The notes below the pieces were generated by a model. That model was given only the letters and a program-made list of their open reading frames with translations, was not told the origin of the DNA and did not search any database. 64,000 nt of DNA from positions 186,001 through 250,000 of the forward strand of contig CAWBBL010000018.1 in assembly GCA_963786985.1 (NCBI GenBank), given 5' to 3'. Both the position numbers and the translations under genes were made by a program. How positions within the stretch are numbered: position 1 is the first letter of the stretch; each line of letters starts with the position of its first letter. This document shows, in pieces, positions 63,071 to 64,000 of this stretch. Source of the DNA: Desertimonas sp963786985 (GTDB lineage Bacteria; Actinomycetota; Acidimicrobiia; Acidimicrobiales; Ilumatobacteraceae).

Positions 63071-64000
63071 TTGATCGCCGCCGACGCCGTCGATGCCGTG
63101 CTCGAGGCGACGGTGGCGCCGAGCTTCACCAGCATCGGCTGCGCCGTGCGATCAAGGCTCGACCGGTGGAGATCGCTCGCCGACTACGACCTCGACGGCC
63201 GCATCGTGCTGGTCACCGGCGCGACATCTGGTCTCGGCCGGGCCGTCGCCGAGTTGCTGGCCCGGGCCCAGGCGACGGTGATCCTGCTCGGCCGCGACGC
63301 CGTCAAGACGAGGCGCGTCCGCAACGAGTTGGCGACGGCAACGGACAACAACTCCCTCCACCCGGTCGTTGCCGACCTGACGGACCTCGCGTCGGTGGAC
63401 AACGCCGCAACCGAGCTACTCGAGAGTTTCGACCACCTCGATGCGGTGATCCATAACGCCGGCGCCTTGAACGTCGAGCGCCAGACGACTCCCGATGGCC
63501 TCGAGGCGACGGTGGCGCTGCACGTCGTGGCTCCGTTCCTGCTGACGAGCCGGCTGCTCGATCGGCTGCGAGCCGGCGGTCCGGGACGCGTGCTGACGAT
63601 GTCGTCGGGAGGCATGTACACGGCGCCACTCTGCGCTGCCGACTTGGAGATGTCCGCCGGCGAGTACCGCGGCACAGACCAGTACGCGAAGGCGAAACGC
63701 GCCCAGGTCACACTCAACGAGATGTGGGCCAGTGCGGTCGACCGCCACGAGGTCGTGTTCCACGCCGTCCACCCCGGGTGGGCCGACACTCCTGGTGTCG
63801 AGTCGTCGCTCCCCCGCTTCCATCGCGCCCTCCGGCCGCTGCTCCGCACTCCCGCCGAGGGCGCCGACACGATCGCCTGGCTGGCGGCCGACGACGGCCG
63901 ACCGCTCGCCAGCACCGGCGCCTTCTGGCACGACCGACGGCCGCGTCCGATCCATCGGCTCGGCAGCACCCGGCGCAGCGACACCGCCGAACGACGGGAT
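63071..64000 (+). CDS. Short-chain dehydrogenase/reductase, DHRS12-like (3' end outside the window)
   Basis: At least 310 residues, still open at the right edge. The N-terminal extension (VLEATVAPSFTSIGCAVRSR) before the Rossmann motif GRIVLVTGATSGLGRAVAEL is typical of this SDR branch. Later parts are DAVIHNAGALN, the catalytic RVLTMSSGGMYTAPLC and YRGTDQYAKAKRAQVTLNEM (YxxxK), and AVHPGWADTPGVESSLPRFH. From family likeness only 10-20 residues are missing. TTG is the only start upstream of the conserved part in frame; the GTG overlapping the anti-sigma stop leads to a stop after ten codons, so a one-base error there is possible. Confidence 0.85.
   Translation, partial: MIAADAVDAVLEATVAPSFTSIGCAVRSRLDRWRSLADYDLDGRIVLVTGATSGLGRAVAELLARAQATVILLGRDAVKTRRVRNELATATDNNSLHPVVADLTDLASVDNAATELLESFDHLDAVIHNAGALNVERQTTPDGLEATVALHVVAPFLLTSRLLDRLRAGGPGRVLTMSSGGMYTAPLCAADLEMSAGEYRGTDQYAKAKRAQVTLNEMWASAVDRHEVVFHAVHPGWADTPGVESSLPRFHRALRPLLRTPAEGADTIAWLAADDGRPLASTGAFWHDRRPRPIHRLGSTRRSDTAERRD

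Overview
The window looks like a chromosomal segment of a high-GC actinobacterium, most likely an Acidimicrobiia (Ilumatobacter-type) bacterium. That placement is inferred from content: strong GC bias with many GTG/TTG starts, an actinobacterial ImuA/ImuB/DnaE2 mutasome with LexA boxes, a GlnR-type double box before amt, a DUF3039 protein, and a SigK/RskA/fasciclin cluster. I see no rRNA, tRNA, phage, insertion sequence or CRISPR.

Layout. 1-9.8 kb: a minus-strand peptide-use operon (HDAC-like amidohydrolase, S9 peptidase, peptide ABC transporter) with a divergent P1/S58 aminopeptidase. 9.9-16.1 kb: P5C dehydrogenase, MaoC hydratase, geranylgeranyl-reductase-like flavoprotein, nitronate monooxygenase and M20 dipeptidase. 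16.6-21.2 kb: an AapJQMP amino-acid importer. 21.3-27.6 kb: MoxR/DUF58/VWA genes, DUF3039, Nudix, LtrA and YbaK. 27.7-32.6 kb: a nitrogen-linked block of an OmpR-type regulator, an Amt transporter and a cation/proton antiporter fused to a GlnD-like C-terminus. 32.8-47 kb: DNA-damage genes (dnaE2, LigD polymerase domain, imuB, imuA) mixed with PfkB kinase, Nudix, SPFH/NfeD, a secreted hydrolase and YaaA. 47-54.5 kb: CoxE-like VWA protein, a hydroquinone ring-cleavage operon ending in maleylacetate reductase, Nfu_N-like protein, acyl-CoA dehydrogenase and small membrane proteins. 54.6-59.7 kb: a LacI-controlled sugar ABC importer with three perfect operators. 59.7-64 kb: fasciclin lipoprotein-like gene, TIGR01777 epimerase, ECF sigma/anti-sigma pair and a partial SDR.

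How parts work together. The peptidases and transporters point to a heterotroph living on peptides, amino acids and sugars. The antiporter, Amt, regulator and GlnR-type box form one plausible nitrogen-responsive unit; the antiporter fused to a degenerate GlnD HD region plus two ACT domains is the most unusual item. dnaE2 and imuA each have a LexA-like box within about 15 nt of the start, so the split mutasome is probably co-induced by DNA damage. Five 76-77 nt composite palindromic repeats of two families sit just after stop codons.

Data quality. The first 11.5 kb has many apparent one-base indels: intact family motifs appear in alternating frames in every gene. Isolated similar breaks occur near 16.2-16.5, 19.7-19.95, 22.02, 49.26 and 60.5 kb. 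I read these mainly as sequence errors, not gene decay, so coordinates of disrupted genes are outlines.
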